From: Verrucomicrobiota bacterium
GTDB taxonomy: Bacteria > Verrucomicrobiota > Verrucomicrobiia > Limisphaerales > UBA8199
Direction: 5' to 3'
NCBI GenBank assembly: GCA_026397855.1
Contig: JAPLUA010000119.1
Coordinates: 1 to 14,669, forward strand
Length of the DNA: 14,669 nt
Below are positions 8,101-14,669 of this stretch, in pieces; positions within the stretch are counted from its first letter, which is position 1, and the number at the start of each line of letters is the position of its first letter. The translations under genes were made by a program, and so were the position numbers. The notes under the pieces were generated by a model, which searched no databases, had not been told where the DNA came from, and saw only the letters and a program-made list of their open reading frames with translations.

Positions 8101-9045
8101 GATTTCGGCACGACCATCGGCAGCGGCGGCGGGGGGATCCGTTATACCAACGCCGCGCCGAACGGCCTCAGGATGGTGACGTTCAATGCCACGAGCGGCA
8201 CGGCGGGAACCGAGCTTAAGAACACGACCTGCACGAATCATTCCGGCACGGTGAGTGTGTTCGTGGTTGCCAGGAAGACGGTCCCGGGCGTGACCGAAGG
8301 GGCCTACCAGCATGTTTTTGCCACCTGGGCCGGCGGCCCCAATGCGGATTATGCGGATGTGGGGAGCTATTCGCTGGATTACAACCGCGACAACAAGACC
8401 CCCCGGATCATCCGGGGCTGCTGCACGGCCTTTGTGGACAACAATTGCCCTGCGATGGATCCCTCGACCAACTGCCACGTGTTTGAATACATCGCCGATG
8501 GCACGGGCAGCAACAGCATTTGGCTGGCCCTGCCGGGAGGCACGACGCAAGGCATCGGGCCGGGCTTCGGGAATATCGCTGCGAATTTCAACATCGTTGC
8601 CTCCACGGTGGGCGGCGGCATGCAGAACGAAACCACCATCAACAATCCGTATGCCGGGAGCATTGCCGAGGTCCTGGTCTATGGCCGGGCGCTCAGCGCC
8701 GACGACCGCGCCTCGGTCGAGAACTACCTCACGAACAAGTGGTTTTCGCCGGGCGTCCCGTTTTCATTGGCCGGCGCGGTCAGTGAGCCGTTTGCCGTTG
8801 AGGCTGCTCCGATCGCTTTGCCGAAGAACATCAGCGGCGTGGCGGTCGGCCCGGAATCTGTGATGGTCACGTGCGCGGCCACGCCGGGATTTGCTTATCA
8901 CCTGGAAACGACGACAAACCTCGCCTCGGGCACATGGGAGAGGGTTCCCGGGGCCGCCACTAATGCCGGTGGGGATTCGGTGGTGTTCACAGACCCGCAG
9001 CCGCCTGGCGGATCGCCGCGCTTTTACCGTAGCGTTTCGCCGTAG
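5173..9045 (+). CDS. Secreted GH87-like beta-helix glycosidase (alpha-1,3-glucanase/mycodextranase type), multidomain
   Basis: 1290 residues from the ATG at 5173, which has GGAAAG just upstream; the ATG at 5224 (MSRFTAIVLL, residue 18) gives a more compact signal peptide and is a real alternative. Domains: signal peptide to about 36; CBM35-like domain about 45-195 (YEAEAM, TGQYVQFT, VVRYSIPDA, YSWLYG, FFDEV, IDLVDLEN); right-handed beta-helix about 210-577 (DDTAAL, VWLPPGTYKI, GAGMWYST, WVEHAKTGAWI, ADGINF, GTGDDCFAIW); Gly-rich InlB-type repeat about 660-737; two invasin/Ig-like domains about 740-936; LamG-like domain about 944-1191 (WLDRSGNGNDF); beta-sandwich tail 1220-1290. Asp360, Asp383 and Asp384 keep the spacing I recall for the catalytic aspartates of characterised GH87 enzymes. 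Predicted to hydrolyse alpha-1,3-glucan outside the cell; the exact linkage is inferred. Confidence 0.85.
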   Translation: MKKAAALCCAWQVLSHSMSRFTAIVLLVAFSCSARAGSGAVVPWTTYEAEAMTTTGLTLGPQYSPNVVASEASGRKCVQIGGTGQYVQFTALAAANSMVVRYSIPDAAAGGGVDSTISLYKNGVLQGKLPVTSRYSWLYGAYPFTNSPASGVPRNFFDEVRTNGLTISAGDVIRLQKDATDTSSYYIIDLVDLENVPAALTQPANSLAIMSDGAGGAGATDDTAALVSCVSAANSQGKSVWLPPGTYKITSAVSLPSNIAIRGAGMWYSTLAGDASVYGTAGRRVALNGNGSNIQLADFAILGRLAYRSDTEPNDGLGGSYGTGSTISRLWVEHAKTGAWIVNSQGLVVDGCRFRNTIADGINFCVGMRSSTITNCTARGTGDDCFAIWPATYTSQTYTPGLNVITHCTGQMPFLANGGAIYGGASNRIEDCLFQDMPYGCGILFSTTFAVGANNFSGITIAQRCDLNRCGGFDSGVSWRGAVQLCLDNKSLSGVNLNNLNISNSISDGLSIVAPGSNAGTGVGTLANAIMSYVSIPNYGLGQSGRHGLWARSDAIGSMTVSNSAIAEYQDDSANFAFAFVTSSIPVTVQSSPAGRSFTVDGTSYSSAQAFNWTPGSSHAIGAASTQSGGTGTQYVWAAWSDAGAISHAVVPVAATNYTVTFATQYFLTMNAGAGGSVGPGGMWTNSGANVSISATASNGYTFSGWTGSGSGSYSGGSNPASVTMGGPITQVAAFSSPQVQVLAFVAQPGNVAEGAKLTPGVEVQAAGASGQSLSNAWITLSLGSGAGNLAGTLTRVTDVSGIARFDDLIFSQAGPKTLAATALTGSAAPASSSSFRVIGAAAALAFTTQPGSAVAGLPFGRQPVLKAVDAFGSPTTNGLPVSLQVYVGLTNGAGALSGTTGYDIGTSGGNGVAPFGGLAIDTAGTNQLFASTTSGSAGAPVAGMSVWLDGSAVSSVQTNAGGIVTNWLDRSGNGNDFGTTIGSGGGGIRYTNAAPNGLRMVTFNATSGTAGTELKNTTCTNHSGTVSVFVVARKTVPGVTEGAYQHVFATWAGGPNADYADVGSYSLDYNRDNKTPRIIRGCCTAFVDNNCPAMDPSTNCHVFEYIADGTGSNSIWLALPGGTTQGIGPGFGNIAANFNIVASTVGGGMQNETTINNPYAGSIAEVLVYGRALSADDRASVENYLTNKWFSPGVPFSLAGAVSEPFAVEAAPIALPKNISGVAVGPESVMVTCAATPGFAYHLETTTNLASGTWERVPGAATNAGGDSVVFTDPQPPGGSPRFYRSVSP

Positions 9046-9050
9046 GGGAC
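9046..9050 (+). promoter_or_regulatory. Shine-Dalgarno supporting the GTG start of the sensor kinase
   Basis: GGGGA directly follows the TAG of the glycosidase gene and lies seven bases before the GTG at 9058. Together with the 12-base gene gap it supports this start and co-transcription. Confidence 0.5.
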
Positions 9051-9057
9051 AATAAGC

Positions 9058-12000
9058 GTGGCCCGGCTCTTTATCCTCCGGATTATCTTACTGGCGATCC
9101 TGGCGGAAACAACTTGCGCCTGGGCGGCGGTTTTGTGGAGGGTGCCCGAAGCGGTCCTGGCGCATAACTCAGGCCCGGGTCGGGATATGCTCAGCAGCGC
9201 GCTCAAGCGCGATGATTCATCCAGCGACACCCTTTACTTCAAATTCCACGTCTCCCCGCTTTCGGACGCCACGACCGAGGAATACTTCGCGGCCTTTGAG
9301 CTTTTTGAGGGGGATGCGGAGCACCTGGGCATCGGAAATGCATGGAGCGCCTACGGATACAGCGCTTTTTTCGGGCCTGATGGCCGGAAGGGGCTGGGTG
9401 CCGTCTCCAGCTACATGGATCTCCGGTCGGCCAGCCTCGATCTTTCGAGCGCCGAGTCGGCTGCAAAATATGAGCTCCCCCGCCGCGGGGTCGAGCGCAC
9501 CATTGTCTTCAAGGTGCAATATGTCGCTGGCGGGGATGATCTGGTGACGGTGTGGCTGAATCCGGACTTGAGCGTCGGGGCTACCGAGGTCAACGAGCCT
9601 GAATCGCTGACCACGCGGTTTAACGCCGACGCTTCTTTTGATGAAATCCGGCTGGGGCATGGCGGTGGAGGAGGGGGATGGATCTTCAGCGACCTGGCGA
9701 TTGCGACCTCCTTTGCGGATTTCGTGGACCCGAGCAGCGCGGTCTCTGCCGCTTTTGAATCCGCCTCGCTTTTCAACCTGCAGCGGTTCCGGTTTGATAC
9801 CTGGTTGCGCGAGCCGGGCATGCCGCACGCCGGTATAGGCGCGATGGCCCAGACTGCCGATGGCTATCTCTGGCTGGCGGGTGAAGACCGGGTGGCCCGG
9901 TTCGACGGGGTCCGCTTTGCCCCGCTCGAAACGCGTCGCGCCCTTGGCGGCGGGACTGTGCTGGCGCTGCTGGGCGATTCCCGCGGGGCGCTCTGGATCG
10001 GCACCCGGGAGAAGGGCCTGGCGCGCTACGCGGACGGTAAGTTCGAAACCTTCACCAACGGGAACGGGTTGCCGGCGAGCACCGTCACGGCGCTGGCTGA
10101 GGGAAAGGATGGGGTGGTGTGGATCGGGACCACCAGCGGGTTGGTGGCGTGGGAAAACGGCAGGCTGCATGGCATCGCGGGGGCCGAGCGGTTCAAAGGC
10201 CGCCAGATCAATGCCTTGTTCGCGGACCAGCTTGGCGGCTTCTGGATCGGGGTGCCAGGCGACGGAGTTTACCAATACCGCAAGGGCGGGCTGACCCGGC
10301 TCACGGATCCATCGGTTGATGATTTGCTGGTGGATCCTCGATGCGTCCTGGTTGACCAGCAGGCCCGCGTCTGGGTGGCCGGGGGGGATGGCACGATCCT
10401 TTGCCAGGATGCAGGGGCCTGGCAACGCTACCGTATGCCGCGGCAGACGAAATCGCCTTATGCCCCGGTTCTCGTCTCGGAGCCCGACGGGACGGTCTGG
10501 GCCGGGTCTTCCAGCGAGGGCTTGTTCCAGATCAGCCAGGGCAAGCTGGCCAGCCTCAACGCCAATGCCGGCTTTCCGGATCCGCGCGTCTCCTCGATGC
10601 TCGTGGATGCCGGCGGGAACCTTTGGATCGGGGGCGGGGCCGGCCTTCATCTGCTGCGTCGCAAGCATTGCTTCGCGCTGGGGCAGGCGGAGGGGCTGGG
10701 CAGCGGGGCGGTCGGCAGCCTGGCAGAAGTCGCGCCGGGGCTCATTTGGGCGCTGCAGCCAGGGTACGCGCTCTTGCGGTGGGATGGCGGGGGGTTCCGT
10801 CATCTAACCACCTCCGGGCTGCAGGTCCCCCAGGCCGTTCTGGGCTCGATGCTGATCACCCGCGGCGGTGCCTGCTGGATCGCCTGCACGAACGGCTTGA
10901 TGCTGGTCCGTGATCCGCAGGCGGTGGCGGATGAAAGCCAGCTCTTCGACCTCCCCGGCGTCAGCGTCAGTTCTCTGGCGGAAGGCGCGGATGGGAGCCT
11001 TTGGGCTGGAACTCTGGAAGGCCAGCTCTGGCAGCTCCGTCAAGGCCGCTGGCACATGCGGGTCGAACTGGAGCCTAAGGCGCCCATTGCTGCCCTCGCG
11101 GCCGATCCGGATGGGCGTGTTTGGGCTGGCACCTTCGGCGGCGGATTGTATCTCGTCGGCGATCGGGTCGAAGGCCGATGGGACCAGGTCAATGGCCTGC
11201 TGAGCAACTCCATCTGCGCCCTGCATCGCGATGGCAGCGGCGCCCTTTGGATCGGCACCGATGGCGGCGGATTATCTCTGCTCCAGGGCTCCAGAGTCGC
11301 CGGTTTCACCCTCGCATCGGGGCTTCCCGACATGCATGTCTATGGAATACTCGAGGATCGGGCGGGCCTCCTTTGGTTGAATGACGGGGCCGGGCTGAGT
11401 TGCCTGCGCAAACCTTCCATGACCGATCGCCTGGTCAGCGTCGTTGGGACCTACCCGGTCCCCAATGAGCATGCCGGGGACGCCTCCCGGGAGAAAGGCG
11501 GCCTGAGAGTTTTTCCAAAAGGCTGCGTTACCAGCTCCGGGCGGCTTTGGTTTGCCACGCAGAACGGGATCCTCGTTGCCGAGCCATTCGCCCGCCTGGC
11601 CGGGAGCCCCGCTGCCGCGCTGCGGGTGGATGAAGTCCTTGTGGATGGAGCCCCTGCAGCCGGCTTCAAGGCTGTCGTGACACCGGCCGGTTCCAACCGG
11701 CCGCCTGCCGGCGCGTCGGCTCCGATCCGAATCGGTCCGGGGCGGCACCGCGTCGAACTGCACTACGCCATCCCGTATTTCGATGCGCCGGACAAACTAC
11801 GGTTCCGCTACAGGATGGAAGGACTGGACCCGGATTGGGTGGAGGCCGGGGCGGCGCGGACGGCTCAATACAATTCCATCCCGCCGGGCGATTACCGTTT
11901 CACGGTCATGGTTTATGGCCCCGGGGCGGTCGTCGGCCAGGCCGTTGTCAGCTTGTCGGCGGCCGCCTGGTGGTGGCAGCGCGGGTGGGTGATCGCGACC

Positions 12001-12756
12001 GGATCGGCCGGCCTGCTCGTCGCCATTGTCGGGGCCGCCCGCTATGCGGAAAACAGGCGGATGAAACGCCGCCTCAGCCGCCTGGAGCGGGAGAACGCGC
12101 TCGAGCGGGAGCGCACCCGCATCGCACGCGATTTGCATGATGAGATGGGCGCGAAGCTCTGCCGCATTTCATTCCTCAGCGAGCACGCGGGCCGCCTCGA
12201 CTCCAGTTCGGGGGAGCTGAAAGAACAGATCGCCACCATTGCCGGCGACTCCCGGGATCTGCTGAACTCCCTGGATGAAATTGTCTGGGTGGTGAACCCG
12301 CAAAACGACACCCTTGAGCATGCGGCCTCTTACATCACGCAGTACGCGGAGAATTATTTCCAGGGCACCGGCGTGGCCTGTGAGCTGCAAGTCGCCGCGG
12401 AGATTCCCCATCTCCCCGTCTCGTCCCAAACGCGGCATCACCTCTTCCTGGCCGTCCATGAAGCCCTCACCAATGTGCTCAAACATTCCGGGGCCGACCT
12501 CGTGAAGGTGGCCATCTCCTGCGAGGATTCATGGCTCCGGATCCGGGTGGATGATAACGGGAAAGGTTTTGCCCCGCCCGCTCCCGGCCCCGAGGGCACC
12601 CCCGCGGACGATTCCGGCAACGGCCTGCTCAACATGCGCCAGCGCATGGCGGACATCGGGGGGGAATGCCGCATCGAATCCGCCCCCGGGCGCGGCACCG
12701 GCATCCAATTCCTGCTGCGATTGAAGCCCGGCTCCAAGAAAGGAACAAACGCGTGA
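9058..12756 (+). CDS. Membrane sensor histidine kinase: lectin-like domain, two propellers, Y_Y_Y, HisKA_3/HATPase
   Basis: 1232 residues from GTG. A signal peptide (1-23, cut after AWA) precedes an external beta-sandwich, about 24-240 (LWRVPEAVL, FKFHVSPLSD, VTVWLNPD, FDEIRLGHGGG), resembling concanavalin/LamG-type folds. Then come 14 two-component-regulator propeller motifs (LWIGT..GL type), about 260-850, enough for two seven-bladed propellers. The Y_Y_Y domain is around 880-970 (YRMEGLDPDWVEAG from 918; YNSIPPGDYRFTV) and one membrane helix at about 977-998. After a charged coiled coil, the HisKA_3 box has RIARDLHDEMG with phospho-acceptor His1027. The ATPase has HEALTNVLKH (Asn1139), DNGKGF (1166-1171) and GNGLLNMRQRM. 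No receiver or DNA-binding domain is fused. The external part should bind a glycan or its breakdown products and control phosphorylation of the regulator encoded next. Confidence 0.92.
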   Translation: MARLFILRIILLAILAETTCAWAAVLWRVPEAVLAHNSGPGRDMLSSALKRDDSSSDTLYFKFHVSPLSDATTEEYFAAFELFEGDAEHLGIGNAWSAYGYSAFFGPDGRKGLGAVSSYMDLRSASLDLSSAESAAKYELPRRGVERTIVFKVQYVAGGDDLVTVWLNPDLSVGATEVNEPESLTTRFNADASFDEIRLGHGGGGGGWIFSDLAIATSFADFVDPSSAVSAAFESASLFNLQRFRFDTWLREPGMPHAGIGAMAQTADGYLWLAGEDRVARFDGVRFAPLETRRALGGGTVLALLGDSRGALWIGTREKGLARYADGKFETFTNGNGLPASTVTALAEGKDGVVWIGTTSGLVAWENGRLHGIAGAERFKGRQINALFADQLGGFWIGVPGDGVYQYRKGGLTRLTDPSVDDLLVDPRCVLVDQQARVWVAGGDGTILCQDAGAWQRYRMPRQTKSPYAPVLVSEPDGTVWAGSSSEGLFQISQGKLASLNANAGFPDPRVSSMLVDAGGNLWIGGGAGLHLLRRKHCFALGQAEGLGSGAVGSLAEVAPGLIWALQPGYALLRWDGGGFRHLTTSGLQVPQAVLGSMLITRGGACWIACTNGLMLVRDPQAVADESQLFDLPGVSVSSLAEGADGSLWAGTLEGQLWQLRQGRWHMRVELEPKAPIAALAADPDGRVWAGTFGGGLYLVGDRVEGRWDQVNGLLSNSICALHRDGSGALWIGTDGGGLSLLQGSRVAGFTLASGLPDMHVYGILEDRAGLLWLNDGAGLSCLRKPSMTDRLVSVVGTYPVPNEHAGDASREKGGLRVFPKGCVTSSGRLWFATQNGILVAEPFARLAGSPAAALRVDEVLVDGAPAAGFKAVVTPAGSNRPPAGASAPIRIGPGRHRVELHYAIPYFDAPDKLRFRYRMEGLDPDWVEAGAARTAQYNSIPPGDYRFTVMVYGPGAVVGQAVVSLSAAAWWWQRGWVIATGSAGLLVAIVGAARYAENRRMKRRLSRLERENALERERTRIARDLHDEMGAKLCRISFLSEHAGRLDSSSGELKEQIATIAGDSRDLLNSLDEIVWVVNPQNDTLEHAASYITQYAENYFQGTGVACELQVAAEIPHLPVSSQTRHHLFLAVHEALTNVLKHSGADLVKVAISCEDSWLRIRVDDNGKGFAPPAPGPEGTPADDSGNGLLNMRQRMADIGGECRIESAPGRGTGIQFLLRLKPGSKKGTNA
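12741..12744 (+). promoter_or_regulatory. Shine-Dalgarno inside the kinase gene for the response regulator
   Basis: AGGA lies eight bases before the GTG at 12753, within the last kinase codons. It fixes the regulator's start at the GTGA overlap rather than at the in-frame ATG at 12666. Confidence 0.55.
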
Positions 12757-13376
12757 TTACTGTATCCATTGTTGATGACAACGAGAAACTTCGCGATTCC
12801 ATCACCACATTCCTCGGGGGGTCTCCCGGCTTCCGCTGCCTGAGCGCCTACGGCAGCGCGGCGGCGGCCCTTAAACAACTGCCCGAGGACAAGCCCGATG
12901 TGGTGCTGATGGATATCAACATGCCGGGCATGGACGGCATCGAGTGCGTGGCGCAACTCAAATCCAGGATGCCCGATCTGCAAATCGTGATGTTCACCGT
13001 CTATGAGGACACCGACCGGATATTCAAGGCGCTGTCCGCGGGGGCGAACGGTTACCTGCTGAAACGGGCGGCCCCGGCGAAGCTCCTGGAAGCCATCCGT
13101 GATGTGCATGCGGGGGGATCCGCCATGTCCAGCTCCATTGCCCGCAAAGTCGTGGCCTCCTTTCAAAAGGCGGCTCCCGCTCTCAAAACCGGAACTCACC
13201 TTTCTCCCCGCGAGCAGGCCGTATTGGATTGCCTCGCCAAGGGAATGACCTACAAGGCCATTGCCGACCAGTTGGGGATCAGCATCGAAACCATCCGCAC
13301 CCACCTCAAGAGGGTTTACCAGAAACTGCACGTGCAGTCCCGCACCGAGGCCGTCGCAAAATACATGCGGCTCTGA
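12753..13376 (+). CDS. NarL/LuxR-family response regulator
   Basis: 207 residues. The GTG at 12753 overlaps the kinase TGA by four bases (GTGA) and has AGGA eight bases upstream, so translation is probably coupled. An ATG at 12666 in the same frame would add 29 residues that merely read through the kinase end and would sit before the canonical receiver start. The receiver (1 to about 120) has the acidic pair Asp8/Asp9, phospho-acceptor Asp54 in VVLMDINMPGMDG, the switch Thr in MFTVYEDTD and Lys in GYLLKRAAP. A linker leads to a LuxR helix-turn-helix, about 147-205 (LSPREQAVLDCLAKG, YKAIADQLGISIETIRTHLKRVYQKL). It should be phosphorylated by the upstream kinase and act as a DNA-binding activator, most likely for this locus; targets are unknown. 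Confidence 0.95.
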   Translation: MITVSIVDDNEKLRDSITTFLGGSPGFRCLSAYGSAAAALKQLPEDKPDVVLMDINMPGMDGIECVAQLKSRMPDLQIVMFTVYEDTDRIFKALSAGANGYLLKRAAPAKLLEAIRDVHAGGSAMSSSIARKVVASFQKAAPALKTGTHLSPREQAVLDCLAKGMTYKAIADQLGISIETIRTHLKRVYQKLHVQSRTEAVAKYMRL

Positions 13377-13680
13377 GAAATCGGCGCAGAGCAGTCCAGT
13401 GCGGCAGAGGGACTCAGAGGGGTCTTGTCCGGGTCCTTATCCGGCTCCATCCGGTTTTATCCGTGGTCCAATTCTTTCGGGGCCGCAGGGGTGTTTTCTC
13501 CGCATTCCTCTGCGTCCCGGCGTTAAGCCCCGTTTTGATCTTGGCTGCGGCTTGGCCGTGCTGTGTTTCCTGCGGTCAGCCTAGCGGCCTTACGGCGAGC
13601 AGCGGATACGCGCGCGTGGCCGGTTCGCGCGGTCTAAGCCGGCAGAATGCCGGCGCTCTGGAAGAATGTGAACTGCGCGC
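13377..13680. other. Non-coding stretch with repeat relics
   Basis: No gene is supported between the regulator and the next 19-nt repeat. The left part has CGCAGAG/GGCAGAGG/CTCAGAGG units, and the right part has their inverted relatives (CCTCTGCGTCCC near 13506-13518) after a TTTTATCCGTGGTCCAATTC stretch. These resemble degenerate dispersed repeats, and part of the motif set also occurs at 1907-1935. CTCTGAG (13371-13377) can pair with CTCAGAG (13413-13419) just after the regulator, but there is no T-tract, so a terminator is not called. Confidence 0.4.
13638..13654. repeat. GCCGGCA hairpin, dispersed-repeat type
   Basis: GCCGGCA-GAA-TGCCGGC is a perfect seven-base-pair stem with a three-base loop, followed by GCTCTGGAAGA. 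Hairpins of this form recur between genes in verrucomicrobial genomes, as far as I recall. There is no T-tract; it may be a REP-like element or a transcript end. Confidence 0.45.
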
Positions 13681-13699
13681 GTCCCCACTTCATGGGACT
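13681..13699 (+). repeat. 19-nt repeat, copy 2 (upstream of the prepilin-like gene)
   Basis: Identical to 3132-3150. A -10-like TAGAGT (13721-13726) lies 21 bases downstream, against 22 bases for the TATATT after copy 1. The two candidate starts of the next gene are 39 and 105 bases away. Flanking bases differ between the copies, so the match is confined to the 19 bases. Confidence 0.6.
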
Positions 13700-13738
13700 G
13701 TTGCGTCTGGCTGCTGCCGTTAGAGTAGGTTCAGGCAA

Positions 13739-14620
13739 ATGAATACAGACCTCAATCAACGCAGCAGGGTTCCCGGGCCTTCCGCTCCTGGTGAATTCAC
13801 GCACATGAAATCCGCGGCCTTCACCCTCATCGAGCTCCTCGTGGTGATCGCCATCATCGCGATCCTGGCCGCCCTGCTCCTGCCGGCTCTCAGCAGGGCC
13901 AAGGATAAGGCCCAGGCCATCTCTTGCATGAACAACAACAAGCAACTCGGCCTTGCCTGGGTGATGTATTCCGGAGACAACGAGGAGAGGCTGGTCATGA
14001 ATCAGGACTGGGCGACGCTGGGAACGCCATCGGTCCCCTGCTGGGCTTACGGCATCATGAGCTGGAATGCGAACCCCCTGAACACCAACACCCTCACCCT
14101 GACCGACAGCGTCAACGCCCTGCTCGGCACCTACTGCGGCGGCGCGACGAAGATCTACAAGTGCCCGGCCGACAATTACCTGAGCTCGAGCCAGCGGGCG
14201 GCCGGCTTTGAAAGGCGGCTTCGCAGTGTCGCCATGAATGGCGCGGTGGGGGCGGGAAGCAAGTACATGGGATTCCCCTTCAGCCCCACTTATTGGTGGG
14301 CGAAAAAATCATCCGACCTGAACGCTCCCGGCCCCTCGGAATCCTGGGTGCTGACCGACGAGCACCCCGACAGCATTGACGACACCATCCTCTACACCGA
14401 TGCCGGGGCCACCAACGGGACCGGCCAGTTTACCGAGCTTCCCTCGGGCAATCACAGCGGCGCGTGCGGGATCGCTTTTGCGGACGGGCACGCGGAGATT
14501 CACAAGTGGAAGGTTCCCGACACGTTCCGGCCGGTGGCCTACACCTCCATCCAGCGGGTGAGCGTCACTGCGAATCCCGACCTGGCGTGGCTCGCGGCGC
14601 GAACCCCGCGTGAAAAATAG
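13739..14620 (+). CDS. Prepilin-like protein with H-X9-DG motif
   Basis: 293 residues from the ATG at 13739. The ATG at 13805 (MKSAAFTLIE) would give the usual short prepilin leader and a 271-residue protein; GGTGA lies ten bases before it. Neither start is decisive. The leader ends A|FTLIE, with the +5 Glu at residue 32, and is followed by the hydrophobic helix VVIAIIAILAALLLPAL and SRAKDKAQAISCMNNNKQLG. A prepilin peptidase would cut and methylate at Ala27-Phe28. Near the end is H239-X9-D249-G250, the signature of H-X9-DG prepilin-processing-associated proteins, after WVLTDEHPDSIDD. This family is strongly expanded in Verrucomicrobia and Planctomycetes and is probably exported through a type II secretion/pseudopilus-like route. 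Individual functions are unknown, and no pilus genes are nearby. Confidence 0.88.
   Translation: MNTDLNQRSRVPGPSAPGEFTHMKSAAFTLIELLVVIAIIAILAALLLPALSRAKDKAQAISCMNNNKQLGLAWVMYSGDNEERLVMNQDWATLGTPSVPCWAYGIMSWNANPLNTNTLTLTDSVNALLGTYCGGATKIYKCPADNYLSSSQRAAGFERRLRSVAMNGAVGAGSKYMGFPFSPTYWWAKKSSDLNAPGPSESWVLTDEHPDSIDDTILYTDAGATNGTGQFTELPSGNHSGACGIAFADGHAEIHKWKVPDTFRPVAYTSIQRVSVTANPDLAWLAARTPREK
13791..13800. promoter_or_regulatory. GTGAATTCAC palindrome
   Basis: A perfect ten-base palindrome lies four bases before the ATG at 13805 and overlaps the possible GGTGA ribosome site. If translation starts at 13805 it could be an operator; if at 13739 it is simply coding (GEFT). Low confidence. Confidence 0.15.
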
Positions 14621-14638
14621 AAGCCGCGATCTCGTAGC

Positions 14639-14656
14639 CGCCAACGTCAGTTGGCG
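14639..14656. terminator. Perfect hairpin after the prepilin-like gene
   Basis: CGCCAAC-GTCA-GTTGGCG has seven-base-pair arms and a four-base loop, 18 bases after the TAG at 14618-14620. It is followed by CACTATTCCTT, only weakly T-rich. It fits a transcript end, or a dispersed palindromic repeat of the lineage. Confidence 0.4.
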
Positions 14657-14669
14657 CACTATTCCTTCG

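Noticed and set aside
9217..10803. 528-codon open frame on the minus strand
   Set aside because: It is antisense to the kinase propellers, is rich in Pro/Arg/Gly typical of GC-rich shadow frames, and has no recognisable domain. The plus strand has clear motifs throughout.
13371..13419. Rho-independent terminator after the response regulator
   Set aside because: CTCTGAG/CTCAGAG can pair, but the loop is about 35 bases, competing pairings exist and no T-tract follows.

Overview
The window looks like chromosomal DNA of a GC-rich verrucomicrobial bacterium, probably Limisphaerales/Pedosphaera-like. This is an inference from style, not a search. The signs are a prepilin-like protein with an FTLIELLVVIAIIAILA leader and an H-X9-DG motif, large secreted multidomain proteins ending in a shared beta-sandwich tail, a propeller sensor kinase with a lectin-like front domain, weak Shine-Dalgarno use, and short degenerate intergenic repeats (GAAATCCGAA units, CGCAGAG-type units, GCCGGCA hairpins).

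Layout. 1-929: the 3' part of a propeller-type glycosidase-like gene with a one-base frameshift near 445-450. 1030-1875: a secreted DUF4412-type, Met-rich protein. 1877-2118: a nested inverted-repeat element between convergent genes. 2117-2947 (minus strand): a small protein with a degenerate zinc-ribbon-like start and a domain resembling the winged-helix/Arg-rich tail of some bacterial regulators. 2948-3239: intergenic, holding one copy of a 19-nt repeat. 3240-5027: a secreted protein with three copies of an unassigned beta-rich domain, followed by a hairpin terminator. 5173-13376: a tight three-gene cluster. 13377-13738: a non-coding stretch of repeat relics with the second copy of the 19-nt repeat. 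13739-14620: an H-X9-DG prepilin-like protein. The window ends in a small perfect hairpin.

How the genes work together. The cluster pairs a secreted beta-helix glycosidase that matches the GH87 (alpha-1,3-glucanase/mycodextranase) pattern, including the CBM35-like front domain and the Asp...Asp-Asp spacing, with a membrane sensor kinase (lectin-like domain, 14 propeller blades, Y_Y_Y, one membrane helix, HisKA_3/HATPase) and a NarL/LuxR-type response regulator. The kinase starts 12 bases after the glycosidase, and kinase and regulator overlap in GTGA. This reads as a glycan-sensing and degradation unit, possibly for fungal or bacterial alpha-glucan. The triple-repeat secreted protein just upstream may be an accessory binding protein, but it is separated by a terminator and its role is unknown. 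No RNA genes, CRISPR arrays, transposases or phage genes were seen.
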